From contig BCKQ01000003.1 in the NCBI GenBank assembly GCA_001600695.1, forward strand, positions 868,001-932,000: DNA of 64,000 nucleotides, in the 5' to 3' direction. This stretch comes from Ascoidea asiatica (Eukaryota > Ascomycota > Saccharomycetes > Ascoideales > Ascoideaceae). The position numbers were made by a program, and so were the translations under genes. Below, piece after piece: positions 32,734 to 42,713 of the stretch. Every line of letters starts with the position of its first letter. Position 1 is the first letter of the stretch. The notes below the pieces were generated by a model. The model was given only the letters and a program-made list of their open reading frames with translations, had not been told where the DNA came from and did not search any database.

Positions 32734-34654
32734 TTATTAAATTCATCATCAGTTTATCATCAGATACTTTGTATATATATATTATTACTTCTTTCCCATA
32801 CTGTACATTATTTCCTATATTATAAAGTAACAAGAATTTTATCAGTGTTTTATTACTGTTGTTTATTATTTTCTGGGCGAGACCAAGTCTGTGGGAGCCG
32901 TCGCAGGCAGGTTTTGAACTAGATCCGGTGCATCCTTGACTGCGGATGTGTCTGCTGACCACAGAATACAATCCGATAACGGACTGGCCCGGACGTAAGC
33001 CACCGGGTCACGCTGCCGCAGCAACTGCGCTTTTTGTTGGCGTGGTTACCAAACGCCCAGACGGCCCTCGGAAATACCCTCGGAGATACTAGATGGCTGG
33101 CTTGCCGGGGTGGACTAAAACCAGAAAAATAGCCGTTTACAGCACCTCCCACCGGTACACTTACCTCGAGTCTACTTTTCACTATGCAAAAGTCTGGCCG
33201 GAGTGTCACATGTTCTGTTTTTTTGGCTGGCTGTCGGTTCCCAGCACGCTTGGCTTAGAAACAGCCTGCGCTGGTTTAGAAATTGAGGAATCTTTTTAAG
33301 CTCAATCTGCATTTATATTTTTATTTTACTGGTTTTGAATCAAATATATTCAATTATATTCAATTATATTCAATTATATTCAAATATAATCAAATATATT
33401 CAAATATTTTCAATCTTTTCAGTAAATTATGGCGAATCAAATCCAAATTCATGTCAATTTAATTACAAATGCGATTTAATGGCTTTCCAAATATTATTTA
33501 AACTTTTATTCTATTAAACATACTTTTTACTCCTGACTTTAACTTACTTAATTTAAATAATAAAATTTAAAGGTAACTTTTTAATAATTTCATTTCTTTA
33601 ATAATTAAAACTAAAATTACAATGGCTAGCTATTTTTTAAATTATAAATCTTAAATGTTAAATCTTATAAATTAATAAGGCTGAACGAACGTTTTGAAAA
33701 GAAAAGGAACTAATTTTTTCTTGCCTCTTTTTTTTTTTTTTTCAAATTACAATTCTTAAAATATACTCCATGAATTATTCATTTATTTCAATTAATCAAT
33801 TACAATTCCTAGAATATTTTATAAATTATATTCAATATCTCAATTACTTTTCCAAATTAAGCAAGCATTTTATTCTTCTTTATTTTAATCTCGTCTATTA
33901 TACTTTTCTTTCTTACATCAATCAATCAATCAATCAATCAATAATATATCTCAATCTTTTAATCAATTATATCCATTTCTTCAACTCATTCATATTCTAG
34001 ATCATTAATATATTCTTTTATCTTTTATCTTTTTTCCTCTATCTTTGATCCTTTATCTTTCCTCTTTTCCATAATAAATATCATTATCAATATCATTATC
34101 ATTTTAATTGTGTCATTATTTCATTCAATGTTTTCATTTTCGGATTAATTTATCCTTACCAATGATTTAATTTATTTTTATTTACTATATTCATTATATC
34201 ATTAAATCATTAAATCATAAATCATAATCTTAATCATAAATCATAATCTTAATCATAATCTTAAATTATAATTTATATTAACATCATCATAAACAATATT
34301 TGTTTTTAATGATCATTAATTTATATTCTATTTATTTATATTCTATTTATTTATATTCTTCATATTCTTTCTTCATACACTTTCTAATTATAAATACTCG
34401 TCAATTATCCCTTCCCCTTATTCTTTTATTTTCTTAAATAATATTTTATTATTTTATCTTTTTATCCTTTTATATTATTTGTATCTATATTTATATATTA
34501 ATAGTAATAATTTATTACACTCTTACTTTTACTCTCTCAAACTTACTCTTATATTACTTTTCTTGTTATTTTCTTTAATCATTTATTATTATTCATTACT
34601 ATTTCTTTCAATTTATTTCAATTTTCTTTTTAAATCATCTTTAAATTTACTAAA
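32734..34654. promoter_or_regulatory. 1.9-kb intergenic region with GC-rich island upstream of a WD-repeat gene
   Basis: EXO5 3' UTR at the start. A GC-rich island spans about 32870-33300, the strongest in the window. It contains a stem TGGCCCGG / CCGGGTCA (32985-32992 and 33003-33010, one G-T pair) with a 10-nt loop, and a CTGCGG...CCGCAG pair around it (about 32939 and 33015). An open frame at 32919-33209 (minus) has no domain and foreign codon use. After 33300 the DNA is A/T-rich with ATATTCAATT repeats (33346-33380), a TCAA repeat (33921-33943), and a long pyrimidine-rich leader (34010-34650) before the next ATG. Confidence 0.45.
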
Positions 34655-36442
34655 ATGATTTCAAATAATTTTGAAAATAATAATAATAATAAAAGAAGAA
34701 GATTTTCTTCAAGTTATTGGAATTTATCAAAATCTGAAAAATTATTAACTTTTGATTCTACTAAAGCTATTTCAAATGAATCTAATAATTTCAATAATTC
34801 AAATGATTTAATTTATAATATTGCAACTTCTTCAAATTCTTTAAATCAAAATTTAAAAATTTATCAATTAAATATTTCTAAAAAATTTTTAATTTTAAAT
34901 CAATTAATAACTTTAAAACAAAATTCATATTCTGATATAACTTCATTGAAATGGTTAAATAATTTAAATTTTAATTATATCTCAAAATCAAAAAATTCTT
35001 TATCAAATAATGATTCTAATTATTATAATAAAAATTTATTATTAGCTGGAAATTCAAATGGTTCTTTAAATTTATTACATATACCTGATTTAAATTCAAA
35101 TTCAAATTTAAATTCTGATTATAAAAATGATTTTAAAAATTCTAAAAAAAAAAAAATTTTTACTCAAAATGCAAAAGTTTTAAGATCTTTTAATACTTTT
35201 AAAAATAAAGAAATTAATAATATTAAAACAATTCCATCAAATTGGTCAATATCTTCAAATAATCAATTTATTGCTTCTTCAAAAAATTTTGCAATTCATT
35301 TATGGGATATTAATAATAAATTATCTCCAATTTTTTTAGATATTATTCCAAATTTATTAGATTTTGATTTATCTTTAAATAAAAATTCAACTTTAGCAAT
35401 TGCAGGAAATTTTGGTATTTCTTTATTAGATTTAAGAGTTTCAAATCAATCAACTCCATTACCTTCAAAAAAAAATATAAATTCAAAACCTGCAAATTTA
35501 ATTAAATGGTCAAAAATTGATTCAAATATTTTAGCTTCTGGTCATAAAGATGGTATTATTAGACTTTGGGATATAAGATCAAATAATTATTTCTCAGAAT
35601 TATATTCAAATCCAATTAATGATAATTTTTTTACTTCTATAGAATTTAATCATAATAATAATAATTTATTTTCAACAACAAATTCAAATAATTTATATTA
35701 TTGGGATTTAGAAAAATGTGAAATAGAAATCAATAAAAATAGAGAAGAAAATAAAGTTAATAAATTTACTTTAAATGAAGATTTTAATAATATTAATAAT
35801 AATATTAATAATAATATTAATAATAATAATAATAATGATAATTTTAATTATAAAAAATTAATTGTTAATTCATCACAAGCAGGTACTAAATTATCAAATA
35901 ATTCTTCAATAATTAAAAATATGAATAATAATTTAACAATTTCAATTAATGAAAATGATTTATCTATTCATACAGAAATTGTTAATGATATAGATGATAT
36001 GTTAATGGATAATTTATTATTTGATAAAAATTCATATTTTCAAACAAATGAAAATGAAATGAATAATAAAATAACTAAAAAAGTTAAATTTGAAGGATTA
36101 AAAGAAATATATAAATTTGAAAATCCATATATAGATATTGAAGATACTGATGTTGATATTGATAGTGAACATGATGATATATTTAATTGTCCATTAAAAT
36201 TAAAAACAAATCAACAAGATAGTTCTATTCTGTCAGGTGGACATTCAAGACAAAGTACCTCAGATTCTGTATTTAGTCAAAATAATTATATTAATAATAT
36301 TAGTGATAATATTTCAATTTTTACAATGGAATCAGATTTAAATAATATTAATGTTAAAAAAAGAAATAATAGACTGAGTGATAATTTATTTTTAAAACCT
36401 ATATCACCATTAAATGTTAAAAAGCCAATAATTTCAAGTTGA
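34655..36442 (+). CDS. WD-repeat protein, possibly Dse1-like
   Basis: 595 residues. N-terminus with a basic KRRR followed by FSSSYWNLSKSEKLLTFDS. WD units: SLKWLNN...LLLAGNSNGSLNLLHIPD, FIASSKNFAIHLWDINNK, LAIAGNFGISLLDLRVS, ILASGHKDGIIRLWDIRSNN and FSTTNSNNLYYWDLEK, giving at least five blades in about residues 90-360. The C-terminal 230 residues are disordered: Asn repeats, an acidic patch around DIEDTDVDIDSEHDDIF, and SGGHSRQSTSDS, which looks like a kinase target. The N-terminal YWNL phrase and blade layout could fit the yeast daughter-cell-specific protein Dse1, but I cannot verify that. Two CTG codons occur in the tail (36230 and 36374). Confidence 0.7.
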   Translation: MISNNFENNNNNKRRRFSSSYWNLSKSEKLLTFDSTKAISNESNNFNNSNDLIYNIATSSNSLNQNLKIYQLNISKKFLILNQLITLKQNSYSDITSLKWLNNLNFNYISKSKNSLSNNDSNYYNKNLLLAGNSNGSLNLLHIPDLNSNSNLNSDYKNDFKNSKKKKIFTQNAKVLRSFNTFKNKEINNIKTIPSNWSISSNNQFIASSKNFAIHLWDINNKLSPIFLDIIPNLLDFDLSLNKNSTLAIAGNFGISLLDLRVSNQSTPLPSKKNINSKPANLIKWSKIDSNILASGHKDGIIRLWDIRSNNYFSELYSNPINDNFFTSIEFNHNNNNLFSTTNSNNLYYWDLEKCEIEINKNREENKVNKFTLNEDFNNINNNINNNINNNNNNDNFNYKKLIVNSSQAGTKLSNNSSIIKNMNNNLTISINENDLSIHTEIVNDIDDMLMDNLLFDKNSYFQTNENEMNNKITKKVKFEGLKEIYKFENPYIDIEDTDVDIDSEHDDIFNCPLKLKTNQQDSSILSGGHSRQSTSDSVFSQNNYINNISDNISIFTMESDLNNINVKKRNNRLSDNLFLKPISPLNVKKPIISS

Positions 36443-36760
36443 TGATTTAGTTCTTTTTACTTCTTGTTTTTATTTATATGTTTTTATTTCTGTTTTTATT
36501 TAAATTGGTTGATTTTTGGTATGGATAATTTGTATACACGATTTTATTTACTTGATTATTTTTTTTTAGTTTTTTTTTTTTTTTTTNNNNNNNNNNNNNN
36601 NNNNNNNNNNNNNNNNNNNNNNNNNNNNNNNNNNNNNNNNNNNNNNNNNNNNNTTCTTTTAAAAAAAAAAAAAACATTTTTAACTTAAAATAATAATAGA
36701 CAATCTCTTTTCACAGAAAAAAAAAAAAAAAACATTTTAGTAGAATATATAATATAATTT
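36443..36760. other. Convergent 3' region containing an assembly gap
   Basis: 318 bp between the WD gene and EAF3 stops. 67 N occupy 36587-36653, flanked by a poly-T run on the left and A runs on the right (36660-36674, 36717-36732). The gap is probably an unresolved homopolymer; its true length is unknown. Confidence 0.8.
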
Positions 36761-37237
36761 TTAAAAACATTTTGAAATTGAATCATAAGCAGGAGTTGTA
36801 TTTATATAATTATTTTTATGATAATTATTTAAATTATTAGATAAGAATAATAAAATTTTATTTAAATTTTTTTTTTTTTTAATTAATAAATTAAATTGAT
36901 TTCTTTCAAATCTATATAATAAAATTATTGGTAATGAACGATTAAAATATAATTGTAAACCATTTAAAATTTCAATTAAAATATCTTTATCAATTATTGA
37001 ATTTAAATTTTTTAATTCTGAATTTTTAAAATCATTTAAAATTGTTACAATTGTGAAATTTATTGGTAATGGTAAATCAATTAATTTATGATTTTTAGTT
37101 ATATTTTCCCAATCTTCAACTAAGAAATATTTTAAATTATCAGGTATTATTAAATTTATTTCCAAATTATTTGAATCTTTATCATAATCATTATTATTTG
37201 AATTACGATTATCATTATTGTTATCATTATCATTTGG

Positions 37238-37278
<41 letters not shown>

Positions 37279-37735
37279 CATCAGTTATTGTTCTTCTTCT
37301 TCTTGTTGAACTTAAATCATTTGAATTTGAATTTGAATCATTTGAATGAGAATTTGAATCATTATTATTTATATCATTAATTTTTTTAATTGAATTACCT
37401 AAAGTTATAGAATTTGTTGAATTTAAAGCAGCTTTTTTTAATTCTTTTTGAATTTTAAGATTTTCAAAAGTAAATGGTAAAACTCTTTCATTTCTAACCC
37501 ATTCATCCCAAGTTGATTTCCAACCTTTATAATGTATATAATAAAAAAAATGAGTATCAGTACCAACGGAAGATAATAAAAATTCTGGAATTGAATTATT
37601 TTTTAAAGGTTCATGACCATCTTTTGTTATTATAAATTGTTTACTTAATTCATAAGTTTTTAAAATTTTAGCCTCATATAATAATGGACCATGATAAGCA
37701 AGACATTTTGAATTTGGAGGAAGTGGTTTATCCAT
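36761..37735 (-). CDS. EAF3: NuA4/Rpd3S subunit Eaf3, chromo-barrel plus shortened MRG domain
   Basis: 324 residues versus 401 in Saccharomyces. Eaf3 binds H3K36-methylated nucleosomes and works in NuA4 acetyltransferase and Rpd3S deacetylase. The chromo barrel is at about residues 9-75: KCLAYHGPLLYEAKIL and FFYYIHYKGWKSTWDEWVRNERVL, with the aromatic cage residues. An Asn-rich linker with a basic RRRRT patch follows. The MRG domain starts at about residue 198 (PDNLKYFLVEDWENITKNHKLIDLP, RSLPIILLYRFERNQFNLLI). The central segment usually reading IYGAxHLLRLxxxLPEL is absent: the chain goes from NLLIKKKKN directly to LLFLSNNLNNYH and the terminal YINTTPAYDSISK. About 40-45 residues are missing at a run of A bases (near 36870). 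Either a real deletion or an assembly collapse. Confidence 0.88.
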
Positions 37736-38377
37736 TATTGAATTCTTTGTTGTTATATTTATAAATTGACTAGTTAATTAGTTGATTAATAGCCTATTGA
37801 TTGAATAATTATTTCAAATATATATATTTATTTTATATACTTGCAAAACAAGTATATTTTAAACTTATTTGATATGTGAGAAGAGAGTTTAACTGCCGTG
37901 GTGCAAATCGCGTAGTAATTTTAAAAATTACTTTATTTTCTTTTAATTTCATTTAAATTTATCACGCGTCGACCCACAGCGCTGGTAGACGTGGAAGGAG
38001 GTAATTTCATGTATTCAAACGCGGGTTACTGCAGTATCACATAATCAAACATTTTAATACATATTTGTACATATTTTAAAACCCATATCTGTGGGTCCAA
38101 TATCCTCGGATATCCCGCGGTTTAAAAAGAAGACCCGAACCGTTGGTCTCATTTTATTTTCAGCTGTTCTATCACGTGCTCTCCTTTTTTTTATCTCTTA
38201 ATCTGCTAGTTTAACCTTAATTGGTTTTCTTTCTTTAATTAACATTGTTATTATTATTACTCACCTAAAAACTTTTCAATTTCCAGAGTTTGTAAGTAAA
38301 GTATTGGAATAAAGAACTTATTTCTAAAAATGTTATAAAACACAATAATAATAAATTCCAATATTTGAGAAAATATT
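37736..38377. promoter_or_regulatory. Divergent EAF3/HTS1 promoter
   Basis: 642 bp. A GC-richer core at about 37880-38180 contains ACGCGT (near 37964, the core of the MCB cell-cycle element), a palindrome ATATCC-TC-GGATAT near 38100 and CACGTG at 38173-38178. I see no perfect Gcn4 site (TGACTC) although HTS1 is Gcn4-controlled in Saccharomyces. Confidence 0.5.
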
Positions 38378-40237
38378 ATGTTTATTAAAACAAATAAACT
38401 ATTATTATCTACTTTATCTATTTCAAAGAATCATTTCAATCACTTTACTCACTTTAGTCACTTTAGTCACTTTAATCAAATTTTTCAAGTTTATCAAGTT
38501 AATAATCGTAAATATCATTTAAATTATAATAATCAAAGAAATATGTCTTCTGAAACTAATTCAAATGAAGTTAATGAAATCATTGAACCTAAGATTCAAA
38601 TAGATTCTAAAGAATCTTCAATTAGTAATAACAATAATTCAATTCAAAAAGAAAATAAGAATAAAAATAAAAATAAAAATAAGAAACAAAAAGAAAATAA
38701 AAAAGAAAATAAAAAAGATTTAAATGATTTAAATCTTAATATTAAAACTCCAAAAGGAACAAAAGATTGGTCAGGTAAAGAAATTTTAATAAGAGAAAAA
38801 ATTTTTGAAATTTTAATTAATTTATTTAAAAATCATGGTGGTGTAACTATAGATACTCCAGTATTTGAATTAAAATCAATTTTAACAGGTAAATATGGTG
38901 AAGATTCAAAATTAATTTATGATTTAAAAGATCAAGGTGGTGAATTATTAAGTTTAAGATATGATTTAACTGTACCTTTTGCAAGATTTTTAGCAATGAA
39001 TGAAAATATTAAAAATATTAAAAGATATCATTTATCAAAAGTTTATAGAAGAGATCAACCTGCAATGACAAAAGGTAGAATGAGAGAATTTTATCAATGT
39101 GATTTTGATATTGCAGGTATAAATTATGATAAAATGTTACCAGATTCTGAAATTTTAAAAATTTTATATGATGGTATAAAAAATTTAGGTATTTCAAATT
39201 TTAAAATTAAATTAAATAATAGAAAAATTCTTGATGCAATTTTTCAATTATCTGGTATTAATGAAAATGATATTAGAAAAGTTAGTTCTTCAATTGATAA
39301 ATTAGATAAAGAATCTTGGAATTTTGTTAAAAATGAATTAATTAATGATAAAAATCAAGATCCAAATTCAGTTGAAAAAATTGGTAATTATGTTAAATTA
39401 AATGGTAATTTAAATGAAATTTTAAATATTTTAAAAAATGATGAATTATTAATGTCTTTACCTTCTGCAAAAGATGGTATAGAAGAAATGTCTCTTTTAA
39501 ATGATTATATAATTCCATTTAATATTTCTGATTATATTATTTTTGATCTTTCTTTAGCAAGAGGTTTAGATTATTATACTGGTTTAATTTATGAAGCTGT
39601 AACTTCAGGTTCAAAACCTCCTGAAGATATTAAAGATTTAAATGATAAAAAAAAAAATTTAAATGAAGATGATGATGCTTCTGAATTTGTTGGTATGGGT
39701 TCAATTGCAGCTGGTGGTAGATATGATAATTTAGTTGGAATGTTTGCAAATTCAAATGGTAAAAAAAATATTCAAATTCCATGTGTTGGTATATCTTTTG
39801 GTGTTGAAAGAATTTTTTCAATTATAATTCAAAGATTAAATCAAAATAAATTTAAAGAAATTAAAAATTCTTCAACTGATGTATTTGTTATGGCTTTTGG
39901 TGGCGGTAAAGATTGGGATGGTTTTTTAAAAGAAAGAATTGAAATTACAAATAAATTATGGAATGCAAATATTAATACTGAATTTTTATATAAAAAAAAA
40001 GTTAATGTTAGAAAACAATTTGATCAAGCAGAAAAAATTGGTTGTCAAATTGCAGTAATTTTAGGTAAAGAAGAATATTTAAATGATAAAAAAATTAGAA
40101 TTAAAATTTTAGGTGAACATGAATCTGGTAATGATGGTGAATTAATTGATATAAATAATTTAATTCCATATGTTAAAGAAAAATTAATTGAATTAAAAAA
40201 TTTTGATCAAATAACAAAATTAGTTAAAAATTTATAA
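38378..40237 (+). CDS. HTS1: Histidyl-tRNA synthetase, cytosolic and mitochondrial forms from one gene
   Basis: 619 residues. It charges tRNA-His with histidine. Class II motifs: TPKGTKDWSGKE, DTPVFELKSILTGKYGEDSKLIYDLKD, RYDLTVPFARFLAMN, RRDQPAMTKGRMREFYQCDFDIAG, HisA motif ARGLDYYTGLIYE, and GGRYDNLVGMF with the class II motif 3 region GISFGVERIF. The C-terminal anticodon-binding domain begins near VFVMAFGGG. The first ATG (38378) gives a presequence of 55 residues that is basic, His/Phe-rich and lacks acidic residues. A second ATG at 38543 (MSSETNSNE) starts a cytosol-type N-terminus with a Lys-rich extension typical of eukaryotic synthetases. Saccharomyces HTS1 makes both forms by alternative starts, and the same is likely here. 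Confidence 0.95.
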   Translation: MFIKTNKLLLSTLSISKNHFNHFTHFSHFSHFNQIFQVYQVNNRKYHLNYNNQRNMSSETNSNEVNEIIEPKIQIDSKESSISNNNNSIQKENKNKNKNKNKKQKENKKENKKDLNDLNLNIKTPKGTKDWSGKEILIREKIFEILINLFKNHGGVTIDTPVFELKSILTGKYGEDSKLIYDLKDQGGELLSLRYDLTVPFARFLAMNENIKNIKRYHLSKVYRRDQPAMTKGRMREFYQCDFDIAGINYDKMLPDSEILKILYDGIKNLGISNFKIKLNNRKILDAIFQLSGINENDIRKVSSSIDKLDKESWNFVKNELINDKNQDPNSVEKIGNYVKLNGNLNEILNILKNDELLMSLPSAKDGIEEMSLLNDYIIPFNISDYIIFDLSLARGLDYYTGLIYEAVTSGSKPPEDIKDLNDKKKNLNEDDDASEFVGMGSIAAGGRYDNLVGMFANSNGKKNIQIPCVGISFGVERIFSIIIQRLNQNKFKEIKNSSTDVFVMAFGGGKDWDGFLKERIEITNKLWNANINTEFLYKKKVNVRKQFDQAEKIGCQIAVILGKEEYLNDKKIRIKILGEHESGNDGELIDINNLIPYVKEKLIELKNFDQITKLVKNL

Positions 40238-40356
40238 TAAACTAAATATCTAATTGGTTATATATAGTATAATATAATATGAAAAAAAAAATAAAATAAA
40301 AACAAAGAAAAAGTAAATAAAGTAAATGAAATAAGTAAAGTAAATAAAATAAATTT
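40238..40356. terminator. Shared 3' region of HTS1 and TPC1
   Basis: 119 bp between convergent stops with a TATATAG/ATATAATATAAT run and an A-rich AGTAAATAAA repeat, compatible with overlapping 3' ends. Confidence 0.4.
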
Positions 40357-41443
40357 CTAGTGATTTAAAAATCTTATACAATAATCATAAATTGAAAATG
40401 ATAATGCTGCTGATGGTGCACTTTTTATTACAGCTAATGTGAAACCTCTATATAAACCAATTATACCTTCATTTTTAATAATTTTTTTACAAATATCATA
40501 AATTGAATTTTTATTATGATAAATATTATTAATTGGATTATTATAAATATATTTATAATTTTTAATTAAAATTTCATTATTACTACCTTTAATTTGTAAT
40601 CTTCTTTTAATTAAATCTAAAGGAAATGTGATTCCTTTTGAAATAAAACCTGCTAAAAATCCAGATAAATATTGATTTATTAAATTTTTATTATTTTCAG
40701 AAATTTTTAAATAATTATTATTATTATTAAAAATTTTAAAATTATAATTAAAATTTATATTTTTTTTAAAATAATCATAAGAATAAAATGAAATTCCAGT
40801 TGAAATTGAAACTTGATATAAAGTTGTTTTTAAACCTCCATAAAAACCATTAATTCCTTCAGTTTTTATAATATTATTAATAGTTTTAAAAAAATGAAAA
40901 AATTCTTTAGAATTATTTGCAACAAATCTTGTTCTTAAAACATCAAATGGATAAGTTAATGTTGTTGCAAAACATCCACTTATTGAACCAAAAATTAATG
41001 GATTTAAATTATTATTATTATTGATTTTTGAAAAATTATCATTTAAAATTGTATAACATGTAAATTGAGATGAACCATATAATATATACATAATTTCTGC
41101 AGGTACATTACCTTTCCAAAATGCTTTTAAACCATTTTCATTTTTATAAATTGAATTAGTTATATTTATGATAATTTTACCATTTTGAAAAAAAGAATAA
41201 GAATTTAAAGGTTTTATTGAATTAAAATTAAATAATTGTAATCTAATTTTAACAACATCAATTGGTGATATAAGCGCTCTAGTTATCATTCCAGAAATTG
41301 AACCTGCAATTACAGAATCATAAGTATGTTTTATTTTACTTGAATGTTTGGGATTATTGAGTTTATTGGATAAATCTAGTTTTGAATCAAATTTTGAATC
41401 ATATTTTGTAGTTGTATTGAGATTATCGTCATTGTTATTGTTA

Positions 41444-41478
<35 letters not shown>

Positions 41479-41559
41479 TAGGCTAAGAATAGTCGAATTA
41501 TTATTGAGATTTGGAGTATCTGAGACAAATTTTGATTTGAGGTTTGTGAAAAAAGGCAT
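40357..41559 (-). CDS. TPC1: Mitochondrial carrier, thiamine pyrophosphate carrier Tpc1
   Basis: 400 residues, with an Asn-rich N-terminal extension of about 80 residues before the fold. Tpc1 brings thiamine pyrophosphate into the mitochondrial matrix by exchange. Three carrier repeats are seen with the family motif: SPIDVVKIRLQL, YPFDVLRTRFVANN and FPLDLIKRRLQI, each preceded by a Gly-rich helix (AGSISGMITRA, GSISGCFATTL, SGFLAGFISKG). Second halves read FWKGNVPAEIMYILYGSSQF, GFYGGLKTTLYQVSI and GLYRGFTLAVIKSAPSAALSFSIYDY. The FWKGN-P-YGSxQF and YPFDVLRTR-VANN wording agrees closely with Saccharomyces Tpc1. The poly-Asn stretch near 41440-41477 is an AAT repeat. Confidence 0.87.
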
Positions 41560-42059
41560 CGATGAAGAAGACTTTGATTAAAATTGATTAATGAATAACA
41601 AATAATAGTTTAAATAAGGATTAGTTATTATTATATATATATTCTTGAATAAGAAACATTTAGAAACAGAAGAAACAATTAAATGATGAGTAAACTCAAA
41701 GAAGAAGTTCAATATTTAAAAAAAATATAGTCATAAATGCATTTAAATAAACAAAAAAAGGTACTTTTATTCCAATACTTTTTTATATTCTTTTAAATTT
41801 ACACCACTTTTAGGAACCATACCCGAAAAATATCAACCGACGGTCACAGTTTCTCTAGAAATATACGAAGTTGGGCCGATAATCCCCAATTAATTTGGGA
41901 TATTTCGGGTATTTTTACACTTTTGGAGACAGTTTTTTTCTTTTTTTTGTCACTAAATTCCTAAATAGTTAAATATTAAATAAATATAATATTAATCTCA
42001 TTCATAATTAAATGATAAGGTAAAATATATAATATATAATATAAAATATAGAGATAAAC
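41560..42059. promoter_or_regulatory. TPC1 upstream region with a long-range inverted repeat; RPL1 3' end
   Basis: 500 bp. The notable element is an inverted repeat: ATACCCGAAAAATATC (41819-41834) and GATATTTCGGGTAT (41899-41912), arms separated by 64 nt. Between the arms lies a GC-richer segment with GACGGTCACAG and a smaller CCCCAATTAATTTGGG hairpin (41884-41899). Confidence 0.55.
41819..41912. repeat. Inverted repeat with ATACCCGAAA arms, about 260 bp upstream of TPC1
   Basis: Arms are 16 and 14 nt and complementary except for two extra A bases in the left arm. A nested palindrome lies next to the right arm. It could be two sites for one factor in opposite orientation or a cruciform; CCCG plus A/T tract resembles zinc-cluster factor half-sites. 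Confidence 0.75.
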
Positions 42060-42713
42060 TTAATAGATTCTTTGAGCAGGACCCATAGTTGATTTAATAA
42101 CTAAAGATCCAACATTTTGCCAATGTTTTTTTAATAAAGAGACTAAGAAATTAGAAGCCATCATAATTTGATTAACTAAAACATCTTCATCCATTTCAAC
42201 ATTACCAATGGCAACAGCAAGACATAAAACTTTCTTTAATTGAAATTTAATGGTTGATTTAACATCATTAACTTTATTATTTAAATCATCATTATGAGAA
42301 ACTGGAGTTGGAAATTTACCAGCTTTTGATAATTGAGGACCTAATAATCTTGGAACTTGTTTAATTAAAACTTCAGAAGCAATAAAAGCATTATATTTTT
42401 TTGCTAATTTTTTAATTAATTTTTTATTTTTATTTAATTTTTTTAAATCATCAACTGACATAGCATCAATACCTAAAGATTTAGCTCTATCAACATCAAA
42501 AGCATCACCAAAAATACAAATGGTCATATTTGGTCTTGGAACTTGTGGTAATTTTAAAGAACCGGAGAAACGTTTATCTCTTTGAGGATCATAATTTTTA
42601 AGACCAACTTGTAATTCAACAGTTTCTAAAAAGTTTCTCTTTTTAGTATTTGTTGAATATTCAAGAATAGTTTTGACACTTTCACGAACAGAAGCAGAAG
42701 TAATTTTAGACAT
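42060..42713 (-). CDS. RPL1: 60S ribosomal protein uL1 (Rpl1)
   Basis: 217 residues, the same length as Saccharomyces Rpl1. uL1 forms the mobile L1 stalk that moves with E-site tRNA. The chain starts [17 protein letters not shown] and shows the full family pattern: [69 protein letters not shown] (the uL1 RNA-contact motif) and [31 protein letters not shown]. It has no intron. Codons are the most biased in the window, as expected for a highly expressed gene. The upstream region carries adjacent Tbf1-like and Cbf1-like sites. Confidence 0.98.
   Translation of the reverse strand: MSKITSASVRESVKTILEYSTNTKKRNFLETVELQVGLKNYDPQRDKRFSGSLKLPQVPRPNMTICIFGDAFDVDRAKSLGIDAMSVDDLKKLNKNKKLIKKLAKKYNAFIASEVLIKQVPRLLGPQLSKAGKFPTPVSHNDDLNNKVNDVKSTIKFQLKKVLCLAVAIGNVEMDEDVLVNQIMMASNFLVSLLKKHWQNVGSLVIKSTMGPAQRIY

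Noticed and set aside
32919-33209. 96-codon open frame on the minus strand
   Set aside because: Inside a GC-rich island, no domain or typical codon bias.
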